A stretch of 64,000 nt of DNA from Rhizophagus clarus (GCA_015698045.1 BLAL01000048.1:62001-126000), one strand, 5' to 3'. Counted from the stretch's first letter, positions 33,374 to 47,687 are shown. A program made the numbers and translations. The notes: a model not told the origin generated them from the sequence alone.

Positions 33374-34248
33374 ATATATTAACAATTTTTCTATATATGT
33401 TATGAATTAGTAATTGAACATATACTTTATCTGTTGTTAGTATATCTAGTTTTTTAAAATCAAATGTTTCAACTAATTTTATGAAGTAAAGGTTAAAGGG
33501 ACATTCAGTTATTTTTATGTTTTTATTTGCTGCATTTGCAAAATAATATATAATAATAATAAAGTAAAAAAATTAACATCAAATATATAATTAATAATAA
33601 TATATTTTATAGTTTAAGAATTGGTATCTCAATTTTACTACTTACAATTATAATACGGAGACATCACGAAGGAACAAGGGAGAGCAAATAATCTATAGTA
33701 AACTAATCAATAACGAATATTCTAATGATTCTTTATGACCTGTAGACACCCTAAGGTTAATGGTGTAGGATAGCGATGCTTTTTGATATTAGATGCGAGA
33801 AACTAGTAAAGTGTTGATTTAGGCATATAAAATAATACATTATCCTGAAAATGTTTTTGTTGTTTTTATTCAAAAATTATTGGAGTTGCAAAAATTGAGC
33901 TATTTTAATTTTGTAAATCCGTATAATGAAGTTTTGTAACTCAACTGAAACGTTTCTATCATAAAACTGAATTAAAAAAGGTATTAGAGGAAAATCAAGA
34001 ATTAACTAAATATTATATTTTTACTAAATGGGAGCTCATTAATTTATTTTCTTCTTTTGAATTATAAGCGTATGAATACTCCCAACTTCGGTATTTGGCG
34101 TGTAATTATTCTTTTCTCTTATTTAAAAAGTATTCCATTTTTTCCATATGAAAACTTTTTACGTAATCGATTGTCGGAATGAATGATCACCATGCACCAA
34201 ATCATAATTTGTGTAATGTAACATTAAAAATCAATAATAAATGAAAAC
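33374..34248. other. Intergenic
   Basis: No gene seen. A T/A junction at 34249-34263 precedes the kinase start by about 30 bp. Confidence 0.5.
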
Positions 34249-34290
34249 TTTTTTTAAAAAAAATTTATTTTATCATTCTAAAACTCAAAA

Positions 34291-37200
34291 ATGAATAATG
34301 AATCTGACGAATGGATTAATTGGCTTGAAGAAGCTATTTCTAAAAAGCATATTAAATATTATGAATACAAATATTTTGCAAATATTCAAGAAATTGGGCG
34401 CGGAGGATTCGCAAAAGTATTCCGTGCAAATTGGAAAAATACCGATCGTTGTTTTGCGATGAAATTTTTATTGAGTATTGATAAAAATACTTTAAAAGAA
34501 ATAATTTATGAGGTAATTTAATAAATAATTGATAACGTAATTTCAATGCTTATATATTATACTTATACTTACAGTATCTGTATTCTGTTTAAAATTTAGC
34601 TTAATATTCAACGAGAAGTAGATTCTCATGAAAATATTATTAAATTTTACGGAATTACGATGGTTGATCCTGAGGATGGTAAATGAAATATGATAAAATA
34701 TCTAACTTAATTTTACAAGTACTGATAAATTTTATTCCTTTTATTTTGTTAGAAGAATTTCGAAGACATGGGATAGTAATGGAATATGCTAATAATGGAA
34801 ATCTTCAAACCTATTTGGAAAGATATTTTGATAAACTTACCTGGAATGATAAATATAATTTGGCATATCAGTTATCCAGTGCTGTATTTTATCTACATGA
34901 AAAAGACATTATTCATAGAGATTTGGTAATTTATGTAATTTAATGTTAAAAATATTTATATTCGATATATATAATATTTTAAATTAATCTTTTCGTAATA
35001 GCATCCCTATAACATATTGATGCATCAGCATACTATCAAATTATGCGATTTTGGTTTATCAAGAAGGCTTAAAGAATCAAATTCAAATTCTAGTTCTAAG
35101 CTTTTCGGAGCAATCCCCTATGTGGATCCAAAAGGGTTCATTCAAAAATATGTATTAAACAAGAAGAGTGACGTTTATAGCGTTGGTATATTGTTATGGG
35201 TAATATCAAGTGGTCAGCCTCCTTTTTATACTGAAAACAAATTATATGATATTGGACTGGCTATCAAAATTCTTCAAGGTTTTAGGGAAGAAGTTGTTCC
35301 TAACACACCTAATGGATATGTGAAAATTTATACTGGTAATAAATAAAATTATAAATTTAATTGTAATTTGAATATTATTTTAATCCGTCTTAAATTACAT
35401 TTACAGGGTGTTGGGATGGTGAACCAGATAATAGACCAACAATGCATCAGGTTGTTGATCAATTAAAACAGTTAATAAATGAATTATCTGATTCAACTGA
35501 TTATAAACAATATCAACAAAATAGTTATCAACAAAGTTTCCTTAATGATATCTCTGTTCATGGGGAATTAAGCCAAATTATTCAAAATTTTGACAAAATG
35601 AATACAAAAGAAATTGAAATAGCATTGATTGATGAATTAATTGATTTGATTATTAAGAAGTTGGATAAAGGAAAAGAAGAAAACGCAATAAAGCAATTTA
35701 TTCTTGATTATACTAATAATAAAATACAAGAAGTATATAATTTGCTTTTAAATAATCAGAATAGTTCAAATTATATTTTTTTACTCGGATACTTTTATCA
35801 TCACGGAATTGGGACTAGTATCAATAAGCAGAAGTCATTTGAATTATATCTAAAAGCAGCAGATTTGGAAAATTCAGATGGAATAAATATGTTAGGATAT
35901 TGTTATGAAAATGGAATTGGAACTAATATAGATAAACTAAAGGCATTTAATTTATATGGTAAAGCAGCAAATATGGGAAACAGTAAAGCTCAATACAATC
36001 TTGCTCTCATGTATGAAAATGGAGATGTCGTTGATAAAGATTACTACAAAGCATTTGAATTATATCTAAAAGCAGCAAAAATGGGAAACAGTAAAGCTCA
36101 ATACAATCTTGCTCTCATGTATGAAAATGGAGATGTCGTTGATAAAGATTACTGCAAAGCATTTGAATTATATAAAATATTAGCCGAAAGTTTATATTTA
36201 GATGGAATACTTAAGTTAGGATATTGTTATGATAATGGAATTGGAACTAGCATTAATAAGCAAAAAGCAACAGAATTATTCCAAAAAGCAGAAAATTTAA
36301 AACCCGATAAAGAAGATTCAAAGACAACTGGTATTATCGTGTCAGGGTTAGTGGATTTATTTATAAGAGTAACAAATGAAGGAAAGGATCGTGAACAACG
36401 ACGTTCAATTATTAACAATTATTTATCATTACGTGATGTCACAATTGAAGAAATTTATGAATGGTTAAATAATAATCATAAAGCAGATCCAAGTTACGAA
36501 TATTTTTTAGGATATCTAAACTTTTCTGGGATTGGCACATCATTTAATATGGATAAAGCATTTATTTATTTTTATAAAGCATCATTAGGTCATCATTCTA
36601 TGTCTCAATATTATTTAGGAATTTGTTATGAATTTGGATTCGGAACTAAAATTAATGAAAAGTTAGCGTTTGAATGCTATGAAAGAAGCGCTAAGCAAGG
36701 TGATAGCGTGGTAGGAAAATTTGCTTTAGGAATTTGTTATGAAAAGGGTATCGGGACAGTAAAGAGTGAACCAACAGCTCTGTATTGGTATCAGATAGCA
36801 GCAGATAATGGTCACGCAATTGCACAATATTATGTTGGAAATTTTCACCAATTTGGCATTTGTGTCAATATTGATTATAATAAAGCTTTCCATTATTATA
36901 GTTTAAGCGCTAATAATGAATGTTCTTATAGTATAAACATGTTGGGTTATTGTTATTTAAAAGGTATTGGAGTCTCTATTGATAAATCTAAGGCTTTCGA
37001 ATTGTATTTAAAATCTGCTAATATGAATAATAAAATTGCTCAATGTAATGTTGCTATTTGTTATGAAGATGGTGTTGGTACAAAAAAAGACACCGAAAAA
37101 GCTATGGAATGGTATAAAAAATTAGGTAATGAATATAATGAATCTGAGAAAAAGGAAACTGGTAAGTTTACTTTCTTCATTTTTGAATTTTTAAAAATAT

Positions 37201-39833
37201 TTTTCCAAAAAAAAAAATAAATTTAATTATATGTAAATTACTATGAATATAGAAACCAAAAACCAAATAATAGAACAGTGGAAGTTGAACCATGGATTAT
37301 TCTTGGATGGGTATAGAATACAACCAAGTAAACAAGCCGTTTTTGCCGACGATGGCGATTTGGATATAAGTCTATATAAAGGAGACCCTATTGTTTATAC
37401 TAATATAAATGATCCTGATCATCATACAAATTTACTCTCTTTAAGCGGTGATAACAATGGTCTTAATAATGCTTTAAAGCAATTGGATATGTGTATTAAT
37501 TTTCCTGTTGCTGAAATCACTTATGGAGCGAACTTATTGGAATCAGTCTCAAAATTTGTGGGTGACAAGGAAGAATTTAATGAACTGTATGGTCATTTTC
37601 TTGCAAGTAAATTTTTGGCCGGTGGACAATTATTTATTAGAAATTTTACTTTAGCTTCTCCAAGACAAATTAGTATTTTCAAATTTTATTTAATCTGGAT
37701 ATATAATTCAGTCAAAAATAATGATGAGACTCCATTTAATAATGACCCTTTTGACAATCGTTTTTTACCAAGAATAGAAACATCAGGTGGGGAAGAGATA
37801 AGAACTCCAAAAGAATTAGCTAATTGGATGAATAGTTTATATCAGGATAATATGTTGGATATAATTTCTTATAATAGCCTCAGAACATTTTTAGAAGATA
37901 AGTTAAAACCCTTAATAGAAAAACAACCAGGAGTTGCTAATTATGAGGAGAAATTAAAATTAGAAGAATGGATTATACGTAAGAATGAAATTATTGAAGT
38001 CGAGATTGCTGTAGCAGATGCTGCAGTGGTAAGTAAAGAAGACTTTATAAGCACAAAAGAAGCACATGTTAATTATATTAATTTAATAAGATGGATCAAC
38101 GATTTTCGTTTGATTAAAGGTCTTGCAGTTAATGAATTACATATTATAGGATATAGTAAGAGAGTTGCCATTAATTTTATTGAAGCTCCTAAAGTAAATT
38201 TAAGTGATAAATCTTACTTTGAAATGACAAATCCAACCACTCAATTAGAGGAGAGTTTGTTATTAAATAATATTTTTTCCATTAAAAATATTAAATCATT
38301 TCCTTTCATTAAATCCGACAATGATCTTAGCGATAAAGACAGTATCCATTTAATAGTCAAAAGTGAAAGGTATGAAATTCTTATAAATAAGGATAATATA
38401 AAACCTTCTGAAGAATTTAATAGTGCTATAGAAAGAGCACTTGATAATATGAAACCATTTAATGCTTTACAAGATGTATTTAATGAATATGGTCATTTAT
38501 TTCCACTAAAAATCACCTTAGGAAAATCTCTTAAAAATACTGTTACTACCACATTTTTTGGTAATTTCGAAAAGATCAATTTAAAATTACCGATATCTGG
38601 ATCATTATCATCATATTTGAAAGTTCTAGATATTCCATATCTCCTAACACAAAATGGAGATGTTATCGAAGAAAATGATTTAAATCATTGGATAAATAAT
38701 ACAAATGATGAATTGGAAATTATTGAATTAGATGAAATAATTTCATTGTACGATATTCTTAAATTGGAACAAAAGAGGAAAATTGACATTATTCTAAATA
38801 ATAATAATGATCGAAAAATTATAATGACCGGAATTAATAAATTAAAGGATTTAGATAATAAAAATACGAAGCATTATAAGAGAGTAGATATAAGGACATC
38901 ATTAGAGGATGAAAATTATGAAGTATTTGGATCAATTGTTTCGAAAATTAATTCAAAATTAGATGATTTTATTGTTACATTTGAATTATACGATCTTAAT
39001 GGATTTACTGCAATTATAAGCAAATTAACGGAAACAAATGTTAATATAACAGAGTGTTATATATGGTGGATTATTATCGGAAATCCTACACGATTGTCAG
39101 TTTTTAGTCCAAGTAATCGAGAATTTCAAGTAGAATATATTAAAAAATCCATTACTTTACAACCTAACAAACAAATTTATAGCGTTAAAACCCCCGTTCC
39201 ATTGTCTCGAGGATACACAATTCTTATTAACGCAAATTATCCATCGACTAATTATGAGCTTAAAAATCCCATTAAATTAGTTGACTGGGATTATAATTCT
39301 ATTAATTTACAAATATTTGATAATGAATTAAGTGTAACTCAGCCTGCAAATTCTCAAGCAAATATTAATGTAAATTTGCGTATTTGTATTTTGTATACGG
39401 ATTATAAAGATTTAAAGATTGATCACGAAGAAGAGAAATGTTCCTTAGAATCACTTGGATATACTTTAACTAAAGAAAATTTGAAAGATAATGCAATTGA
39501 CAAATTTGATGATATTCAAAATATCATTCAAGAAACTATTATAGATGATGATATTCAAGATATTCTTTCAAAAGGTAATCAGTTTTTTTACTTAATTTTT
39601 ATTGTTTTAAACGAACTGAAACTAACATTTAAAAATTTTATACTCAATCAATAGTTAGTAATGATAAGCCTAACATTTATTTACAACAATATAATAAACA
39701 AGTTAATATAAGTAAACAACTTAATTTGAGCAAACAACTTAATATAAGTAAAAAACTTAATTTGAGCCAACAACTTAATATAAGTAAAAAGCTTCAAGAA
39801 AAAGACCAAGAAACTTTGATTGAACGATGTTGA
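34291..39833 (+). CDS. Kinase + Sel1 repeats + MACPF-like fusion protein with hexapeptide tail
   Basis: Seven exons: 34291-34512, 34600-34678, 34753-34925, 35002-35335, 35407-37161, 37253-39574, 39655-39833. All junctions are GT-AG and in phase, giving 1687 residues. The TKL-like kinase has glycine loop GRGGFAKV, Lys58 (FAMK), HRDLHPYN at 155-162 and DFG at 174-176, so it looks active. The exon holding the kinase end (CWDGEPDNRPTMHQV) continues without a break into Sel1 repeats (about 390-850; GYCYENGIGT-type units). Next comes the MACPF-like part: QWKLNHGLFLDGYRIQPSKQ, YGHFLASKFLAGG (967-979), a second YGHLFPLKITLGK, and C-terminal CYIWWIIIGNP. The last exon is a KQLNIS-type repeat. It converges on the stand-alone member at 42365. 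Probable cytosolic receptor or signal protein (inference). Confidence 0.87.
35973..36188 (+). repeat. Recent 108-bp tandem duplication of one Sel1 unit
   Basis: Two head-to-tail 108-bp copies (36 codons each: MGNSKAQYNLALMYENGDVV...) differ at only a few positions, far fewer than other Sel1 units in the same protein. This shows recent unit gain by slippage or unequal crossing over. Confidence 0.9.
39696..39803 (+). repeat. 18-bp coding repeat, KQLNIS hexapeptides
   Basis: Six consecutive 18-bp units in the last exon encode KQVNIS, KQLNLS, KQLNIS, KKLNLS, QQLNIS and KKLQEK. Positions 3 and 5 of each unit are hydrophobic, the others polar. This could be an alternating beta-prone stretch. Confidence 0.85.
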
Positions 39834-40180
39834 TGTTGTAAAGTTATTTATTTTTTATTATGTTTTATTTTTTTTATATAACAGTTAAATTTCAATAACT
39901 TGAGCAGCGTCTTATATTAAGTCAAATCTTTAACGACTGAAAAATAACAACTATATAGATAAATCACATTTTACAAATATCTAAATTTATAACACTTTGC
40001 ATATTTCAATAAACTTATTATTATAATAATTTAAATTCAATAAATATAAAATATTGGCTAGTATATAGTTCTAAATTTACAATATTAATATAGTTTCCTC
40101 TTTGACATCATGGCACTACTTTTTCCATGCCACTTCGTTGTATATTACGAAACTCTATAACATGCATATTCTCTTGCAAT

Positions 40181-42365
40181 TCATGATTCTGTTTCGTCAT
40201 TATTTTCTGGTTTTATTTTTTAAAACATGTCATAATCAATAGAAATAATTAATAAATGAAAATTAAATAATTAAGTAAAAACAAATACCTTCTTTTGGAG
40301 TAAAGAATGCGTATTCTAGATTCTTTTTTGATTTCTTTAATGTTTTATTCTTACAAATGCAAGAAGAGGCTTGTTTGCAATTAATATCAATAATATATCT
40401 TTTAATTTTCTCGGGTTTTTGTTTCAGAAAAATCGGACCACAATTACTTTCTCCTGAAGAATGCAAACTAACATATTTTAGTTTTATTTGTCTTAAAGAA
40501 TCGGACTTATCAAACTTTGGTTTAATCATTTTATTCATTTTGGCCTTAAAACTATTGTTACTAAAAGGTGATATTTTGTTTTTAGTAAAAGATGATATTC
40601 CATAATCATCAGGATTAGAATATTTTGATATAATAAGCGTATGAAAACTGAAGTCAGGTAAATTGACATAGTGATTATGTTTAAAACAATAAGAAAATGT
40701 ATATGAACCAATTTTATTATTTTCTTGAACATTGAAAAAATGATGTCCAATAACAATAGATTCATTTGAAGAATCCAATTTACTGAGAACAGGAATTCCA
40801 AAACAGGGAATTTTTTCTATTAATGAATTATATTCAAATTTTAAGAGTTTTTTATCGTCCATAGATTGCTTTGATGAATTAAAATCACTTTTTAGAACCT
40901 TCAATTGAATATTAGAATTTGTAAAAATAGAGTTAAAATCTGTATGATAACCAACAACCATCCATCCAATTCTTAATTTACATTGACGTTTTTTAAATCT
41001 GTTTTGTACACAATGGATGATAAGACTTGGACTTCCTTTTGGAGGATGAAAAATTTGGTAATTAAAAAAATCGTCATTTTCATCGGTATCAAAAACTGTC
41101 GCAAAGATATTACAATCAGTCTTCTTATCTTGAACAATTTTTGAAATATTTGGTGGTATATTTAATTTAAATACTTTTGGTTTTCCAAATTCTTCCAAAT
41201 TATATGTGAAATCTTCAATTTTTGAATAATGAATCTTTCTACCAATCAATGAAAAAATTTTTCCACGTAAATCACGTGGATCATTCGGCAAAAGTTGAAA
41301 TATGCTAATAGGATTTTTGTATTCTATGCAATCCCAATTTCTAAAATCTTTTAAGGATCTAATCCAAGCAGTTTCGTCAAAGTCTTCAAAACTTTCAGGT
41401 TGTTCTCCTCCAATTAATTTTGTACACTCACGCTTACAATAATTAGTATTTCCATTTAAATTTTCAGATCTATTTCCTATTCCAATGTTTAAAGCCTGTT
41501 GAACACCTACATTTACGACGCTTTCATGATCATTTCCTTCAGATAATTTCTTTGAAGTTTGTGTCCCTTCAAAATAAACTCTTCCACCTAAAATAACTTC
41601 ATCCGGAATGAAATGGCCGTATTCCTCAATGATTTGCTTAAGTTCATTTGGATCTCCAGATTCTATAGCATCCTCTACTGCACCAATAAATTCAGAAGTA
41701 GGTTCCAAATATTTGCTAAATTCTAAAGATACTTTACCAAACTCTCTATAACTATAAGTTGAATTCATTTCAACATTGCCGTTTTTATTCTGCGATTTTC
41801 CGACTGATATTCCTAAATTTATTAAATCCTTTACATTAATATTACCAGTAAATAATAAATTTGATTTCATTCCCCAATATTCATTTGAATTAGATTCAAA
41901 TGTTCCTTTTTGACATCCCTTGGCACCAAATTTAGTCATTTTACAATCCTTCCAATCCTTCATTATGAATGCTTTTTTCTTAGCTTTCTTAGTAATTCCA
42001 TCAGTTATAGAAAGTCCATATTCTAAATGGAATTTATCATTCAAAAATTTCCAATTACATTTGGAACTTTTTATTAAATGCAAAATATTACCGTCTAAAA
42101 TATCATCTAAACTTATACTCTTTTCATCTACACCTATTTCACTAAGTCCATACGTTTCTTTCTTTGCAAATGATAATGCATCGTTCATTTCAATCTTATC
42201 ATTTTTTTTGAGCTCTTCACGAATATTTGATAAATTGTCGTTGACGTTTAAATGGACCAATACTTGTGATAGAGAGTCATCTATTTGAACTGTTATTTCA
42301 GTTATTCCACTTCTATTGAGGAATGTTTTAAACATAATGCTACTCTTAAATTTATTAAAATTCAT
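40181..42365 (-). CDS. Stand-alone MACPF-like family protein
   Basis: Main exon 42365-40289, predicted intron 40288-40207 (GAAG|GTATTT ... CCAG), short last exon 40206-40181 (tail ENNDETES). Unspliced, the frame ends at 40263 with 700 residues. Met11 (MFKTFLNRS) aligns better with the starts of the paralogues than the first Met. The N-terminal region (EITVQIDD ... VHLNVNDNLSNIREEL ... ALSFAKK) may be a beta-grasp fold. The MACPF-like signature is YGHFIPDEVILGG at 249-261. The C-terminal domain has PSLIIHCVQ, LRIGWMVVGY, IPVLSKLDSS and GHHFFNVQENN, and ends Cys/Lys-rich. There is no signal peptide. It lies tail to tail with the kinase-Sel1 fusion at 34291, 350 bp apart. Confidence 0.85.
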
Positions 42366-45300
42366 TTTAAAATATAATTTTTATAGTAACTTTTCTTTTT
42401 TTAGAAATGAAAAAAAGCAGGGATTTAAATATTTTTTTTTTCGTAACGCCGGTAATTTTAGTTAATTTTAGTGTAACACATATATGTTAAACAACTCGAA
42501 TTGGGTATGCTTGTGTACATTAGTACATTGGATGAGCTATTTCTTAAAAGGTAAAGATAATTTATTGTATCATCTACGTTATTTATCTTAAAAGATACCA
42601 CTATAGTGACAAATTTGACGTTATTTCTATCATACGAAAGGTCTTCTTTTTGTTAAATCGATTGTAATAATATTTTTTTTTATTTACCTATAAATTCTAT
42701 TATGAGAGAATTAATAATAGTAGTAGTCTAATGTCATAAGAATTATAAAAGTCTTGTCGATCGTGTGTAACGGGCGTTTATTGATCACTAGCTCACCGTA
42801 CTGACCGTACTGTACTCTTGCACGTGTGGCTGTCAGAAAATGCCTAGATGTTTTTCACGTAAGATTTTTTTTTTTTAAAGTAAAATAGATAATTTCTTTT
42901 ACGCAAAATCAATTTGAATGATAGTTGTACATATAAAGTCAATGATATAATCCAGGAAGATAACTTACAGATCACATTAAATGATCAAAACTGATGACCT
43001 TTTTTTCTAAAAATAGATTGAATCAGAATTTTAATATAATTTGACCGAAATGTAGTAAGTTTGTTTGTACTATCTGTTAATCTGTTATAGTCAAAAAACT
43101 AGCTGAATTAAGATCAAGTTTAGTATTGTTATCCACGGATTTGGTTGAAAAAAAAACCATTAATTCCTCACCTTAAAATTTGTGACAAAATTAGGAAGCA
43201 GTTAATCATTTGACTTTCTTTTTTTTTTTGAATCCTTAATATATAGAATATAATATAATACAAATTATTATTAATAAGTTAAATATAGAAAGGTGAAGAA
43301 TAAAAAACAGACGATGATTTTACAGTAGTACAAACTCTGTTTCATCGAAGTTTCGCTGCCAATTAAATTCCATTTTTAAATGGTTCATAGACTGACTAAT
43401 ACGGATCAGTCGGACTGTCGGAACATCCAAATATTGCTTCGTGTAACGTAAGACTACAATATAGAAAAAATGTAACCTAAATTTAGGTTACTCATCTGAA
43501 AATAAGTTCAATAAATTCGGGTTTCACGTTCTCATTGCTTTTCATTCTACAAAATCATCAATCGATCAATTTTACAAAAGACAAGTAAATATTCTTAATT
43601 GTAAGTTGGAAGCAAATAATACAAATAAAACAAAATTCCGACATTAAAATATTTAATTTATACGATAATGAGAGTACACAAGATTTTTTTTTTTGCGTGT
43701 AAGTTTATAATTTTTAATTAAAATTATCTTGTTGTGACTAATAAAAATCCTTTGTCAATTACATGTGTATCAATTTTAATTGTCACTATTTTTAGTCAAT
43801 TTCTTTGTTGATAGAGGACCGGCAAACAGCTTGGACACAATACACCAGCTGACCTGAACAATATGTTTGACGAAACTTTTCTTTCTGATTTCGTATTACC
43901 AGTAGATTCAACAACCTTGTAATAACTATTGAGAATTTTCATTTCAAAAAAATTTTTTTATTTACGATATTATTAAACTATCTAATAATTCAATTTGAGT
44001 ATGGCTTTCCTCGTTAGTAAAGAATTCTATTTCTGGAAAAGCAAGACTGCGTATAAAGGTAAGATATACAAATACCGCGTTTTTATAGCTTCTAATACTT
44101 AACCATCTTTATTTTGTCAAATGGAGCTAAAGCTTTTTAATTCCCACGAAATAGGTCGTTCTAGATTGACTTTAGATTGATAAAACTATTGTTATCTTCA
44201 TCAGAATTCAGAAGACACAGGGCAATACAATAATTAAGCGTTGAATGTCCATTATCTGGTTATCAACATTCTTATTAAAGAATTGACATTGTTTACAGTA
44301 TGTGTTTGAAAGTTTCGTGGAAGCTCTAAACAGAATCGTGTACTTTATTAATAGTGGATTTTGTTCTTATCGATACTTAGGCAGTTTACTCTCTATGTTA
44401 GATCAATAAAAGCTCGATTATTCCACGCTTGATACTGCGTCGACTGATTGTTCCAAAGAACAGAATTGTGGAATTAGCTCTATTGAGAGTTGTTGTTCAG
44501 AATGCATTGTGTTTTGGATCACTTTCCGCTGTTTTTGATGCAAAAAGAAACTTAAGTTCATCACATATCTCAAAAGTATGTGAATTTTTTCTTGCCAATA
44601 TGAAGATAAGAACTAATATTAATATCATACATGTGACATACAAGATAATTTCTATAGAACCATACCGCAAAGATATTAATGTTATATTATTTAATTCAAA
44701 TATTTGTAGGTAACAAGATTAAACTCCCTGAATACTGCGAATCCAATTACTGTACGTATTTGAACGTTTCAAATTTTTCTTTGTTAATACTATCGGTATA
44801 AATACTCTGAGATGGTCTATGTAATATGCGCGAGTTAAAGTGCCATTACTTAAGATGTTCGACAATTATTTTTAATAACCTAATTTTTTATTTTATACAA
44901 TTTGTTTCAGTTCCTTGATGACTTCTCGTGTTTCGTGATAATCGCATTGTAAGATTTTGTCATGTATTTAATTCTTGATTTCGCATTCATTCGACGCTTA
45001 TACATACTAAAAAAAAAAAAAAAAATAACCAACCAAGAAAGAAACTTAAATTGATGAGAATGAAAAAAGAAAAAGAGATTGGTATATTTATTATTAATCA
45101 ATATTTCTAAATTTCTTTTTTTTTTTTTGTTTTTTTAATCAAGATGATTATTTTCATAATATTTAGAGAATTACATCATCTGAAAATATTTCTAGCAGAA
45201 TCGGAGGACAACCTTTTACATATACTATACTATGTTAACCTACAGACGTATTTTTTTATTCGAATTGCCCAAGAAAAATTTCAGTTTAATGTCCTGTATG

Positions 45301-45471
45301 CACAGAAAAATTTAATGACTCTTAGTCGAACTTCGGGCCATAATGAGAATAGTGCCAAGGAATGCTGAATCGTCTAAAAAAAAAAAAAAATAAATAAATA
45401 ATAGACCGACGAAACAAATAACTCTTCACCAACCCACCTTCAAACACAACATCCAAGAATCTTTGGATAAA
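42366..45471. other. Long intergenic region, nothing recognised
   Basis: A 94-codon frame at 44429-44713 and others near 45000-45300 have no known motif. T/A homopolymers (for example A16 near 45009) are common. No gene supported. Confidence 0.45.
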
Positions 45472-46225
45472 TATGGAGTCATTTGAAAAAAAAATAGGAA
45501 TAAAAACTCGATATACCAACCCACAAATCCAATCATCGCCTATCCATACTAACTCATACCACGCACTTTTAGAAGACGTCAAGAGAAAGGAAAAGGTGAG
45601 AGGAAAAGAAATTCGATCCAAAATTAACTAGACCTAAAAAAGGACATTATAAAAAGTTAATCTGTATCAGACTATGCCCATCATGTGATTTAGTCGCATG
45701 ACAGCATGGGTCATTGAATATTTTTTCGAGTAAAATAAACTATAATAGGAGACAGACTCGAAAGAGACTAGAACTTGATAGAATAGCAATATAAGAAATC
45801 AAGTATAAAAATAATAAGAGATCAAAAAAAATAGAAGAAAAAGTTCAGAATCATTTCACAGAATGGACGAGGAAAAGACAAATAGATAAAGAATTTAATA
45901 AGTGGCAGGATATTTATGCAAGTCATTGGAAAGAATAGAAGAGACATGGTATGAGGATCTAGAAAATGAATTAGAATACGAAAAATTAGTAGTAGTATTG
46001 AAAACAAATTATGTACTGTACGAGATGTGGAAAAATAGCTGAAAAGGCGGCGAGTATCATTAATGAGCGAAATTATTAAAGAACAGGATGAGTGAACGAA
46101 AGGAATAAACTATCCAACACCGAGGAAAAGAATGGGGAGGCGATCTAAATGTTACACGTCCAATTACATTTATAGATTGCGTAAGAAAAACTTTTTCAAA
46201 AATACTAACGCAAAATAATGATCAA
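45472..46225 (+). pseudogene. Decayed LINE (non-LTR) ORF2 fragments
   Basis: The piece VQNHFTEWTRKRQIDKEF...NKWQDIYASHW (from 45843) resembles the linker before the reverse transcriptase in fungal LINEs. The piece GDLNVTRPITFIDCVRKTFS...KILTQ (about 46140-46205) fits the conserved block with TRPI and RK-F-KIL just inside the reverse transcriptase domain. Stops and shifts separate them. The frame at 45472-45633 (MESFEKKIGIKTRYTNPQ...) may be upstream coding sequence. No endonuclease or catalytic YADD is left. Confidence 0.55.
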
Positions 46226-47687
46226 CGCTAAAATACTGGATAAGCAGTATTACTGTGTTGGGTTCTACTAATGGATATGTCGATTTCGTTATGATGAAAA
46301 GGGCATTAGTTAAGATTAAAGTGACGCCGTTTTGAATTAGTGATTAATTTTGTCATAAATAAAAATTATTATTATTATTATTTTTCTCTCTTTATTGAAT
46401 GCTATCGGATGATTACAACTTGTAATCTTATCTGTCAGCTTAGACATATGAAGATATATATTTATACAATGATAAGCCACTGGCTATGGATGATTGATAT
46501 TAAGATGACAAATAAATTCACGTTTTACTTTAAATACCATAGATTTTTTTTTTCATAAATAAAAATGTCCATATTAAAAAATATTGTTCTTGCACGATGT
46601 TGTCATATAACTTCCTTGCTCAATATTTGATTACTTTTAAACATTCAAATTTGTTGCGCGTAATTTATGCCCTTTCCTACTGTATTTTCCACTGAAAATT
46701 ACGTTTAATGTTCTATCACAAATTAAGACCTCCTAAAAACCTATTCCTAGAGATTCTAAAGACTCGTACCGATTTCTATCAAGTAAAGGACAATACTTTT
46801 TTATTTATTTTATTATTTTTAACTATATTTCATTTGTTAATAATTTTTTTTATTTAGGTCATTATTGTTTTCGATTGTTTTCTCATCGGTATCTTTAATT
46901 TTGATTGATTAACGACACAGTAATTCGAAAACGGCGATAATAGATTTGATAGATATTTAATAATAGGGTTAATAAAGTTATAGTCGATGAAAGAATGATT
47001 ATATGAAACGTGATTACCAGTGTTACAGTATGTAGAATCAACCACATTGAGTTCATAAATGAAACTAGTTTGATCGGAAAAGATAAATAAAAGATAGATG
47101 AATTATACATATATAATGTATGTGTCTCCTTTAAATTATGTGAAATTAAAACGAACCTGGAAAAATTCGATTTAATAATAGTTAATAATAAACAGAAGAA
47201 CGCAATATGATCATTGGTAATAAGAAGATAGAAGCAGCTAAAGATGCGGAAGGCGCAAGATTTTTAGGAGTATGAACTTATGACATATCCTACTTTTTTT
47301 ATTTTATTAAATACTACCACATAAAATTTTTTAATTCATGAACTTATAATATTAATTTTCACATACTATGGATTGCTTTTGGAAAAAATAAATTCCTAAG
47401 ACAGAAAAATAGTTACACAATGCGTCAATTTGTTATGACACCTTTGTAGGTTAGAAGAGGACTAATGATAATCAATACAAGGGAATAAATAGAATAAATA
47501 AAGCACACTTAGGTTGACATGTGATATAAAATTTTCATTCACTTCTCTATACATAAATATTCAATCGTATCTAGGATTCTAGGCAAAAAGTAGACATATG
47601 AATTTTTAAAATGAAAATCGTTAGCATAGGATATGATATGGTTGTTCCTCAATCAATACAATCAATATCAGACTCGCTACATCTAAG
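46226..47687. other. Intergenic
   Basis: AT-rich, no supported gene. Short frames at 46340-46558 and on the minus strand near 46854-47110 have no motif. Confidence 0.45.
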
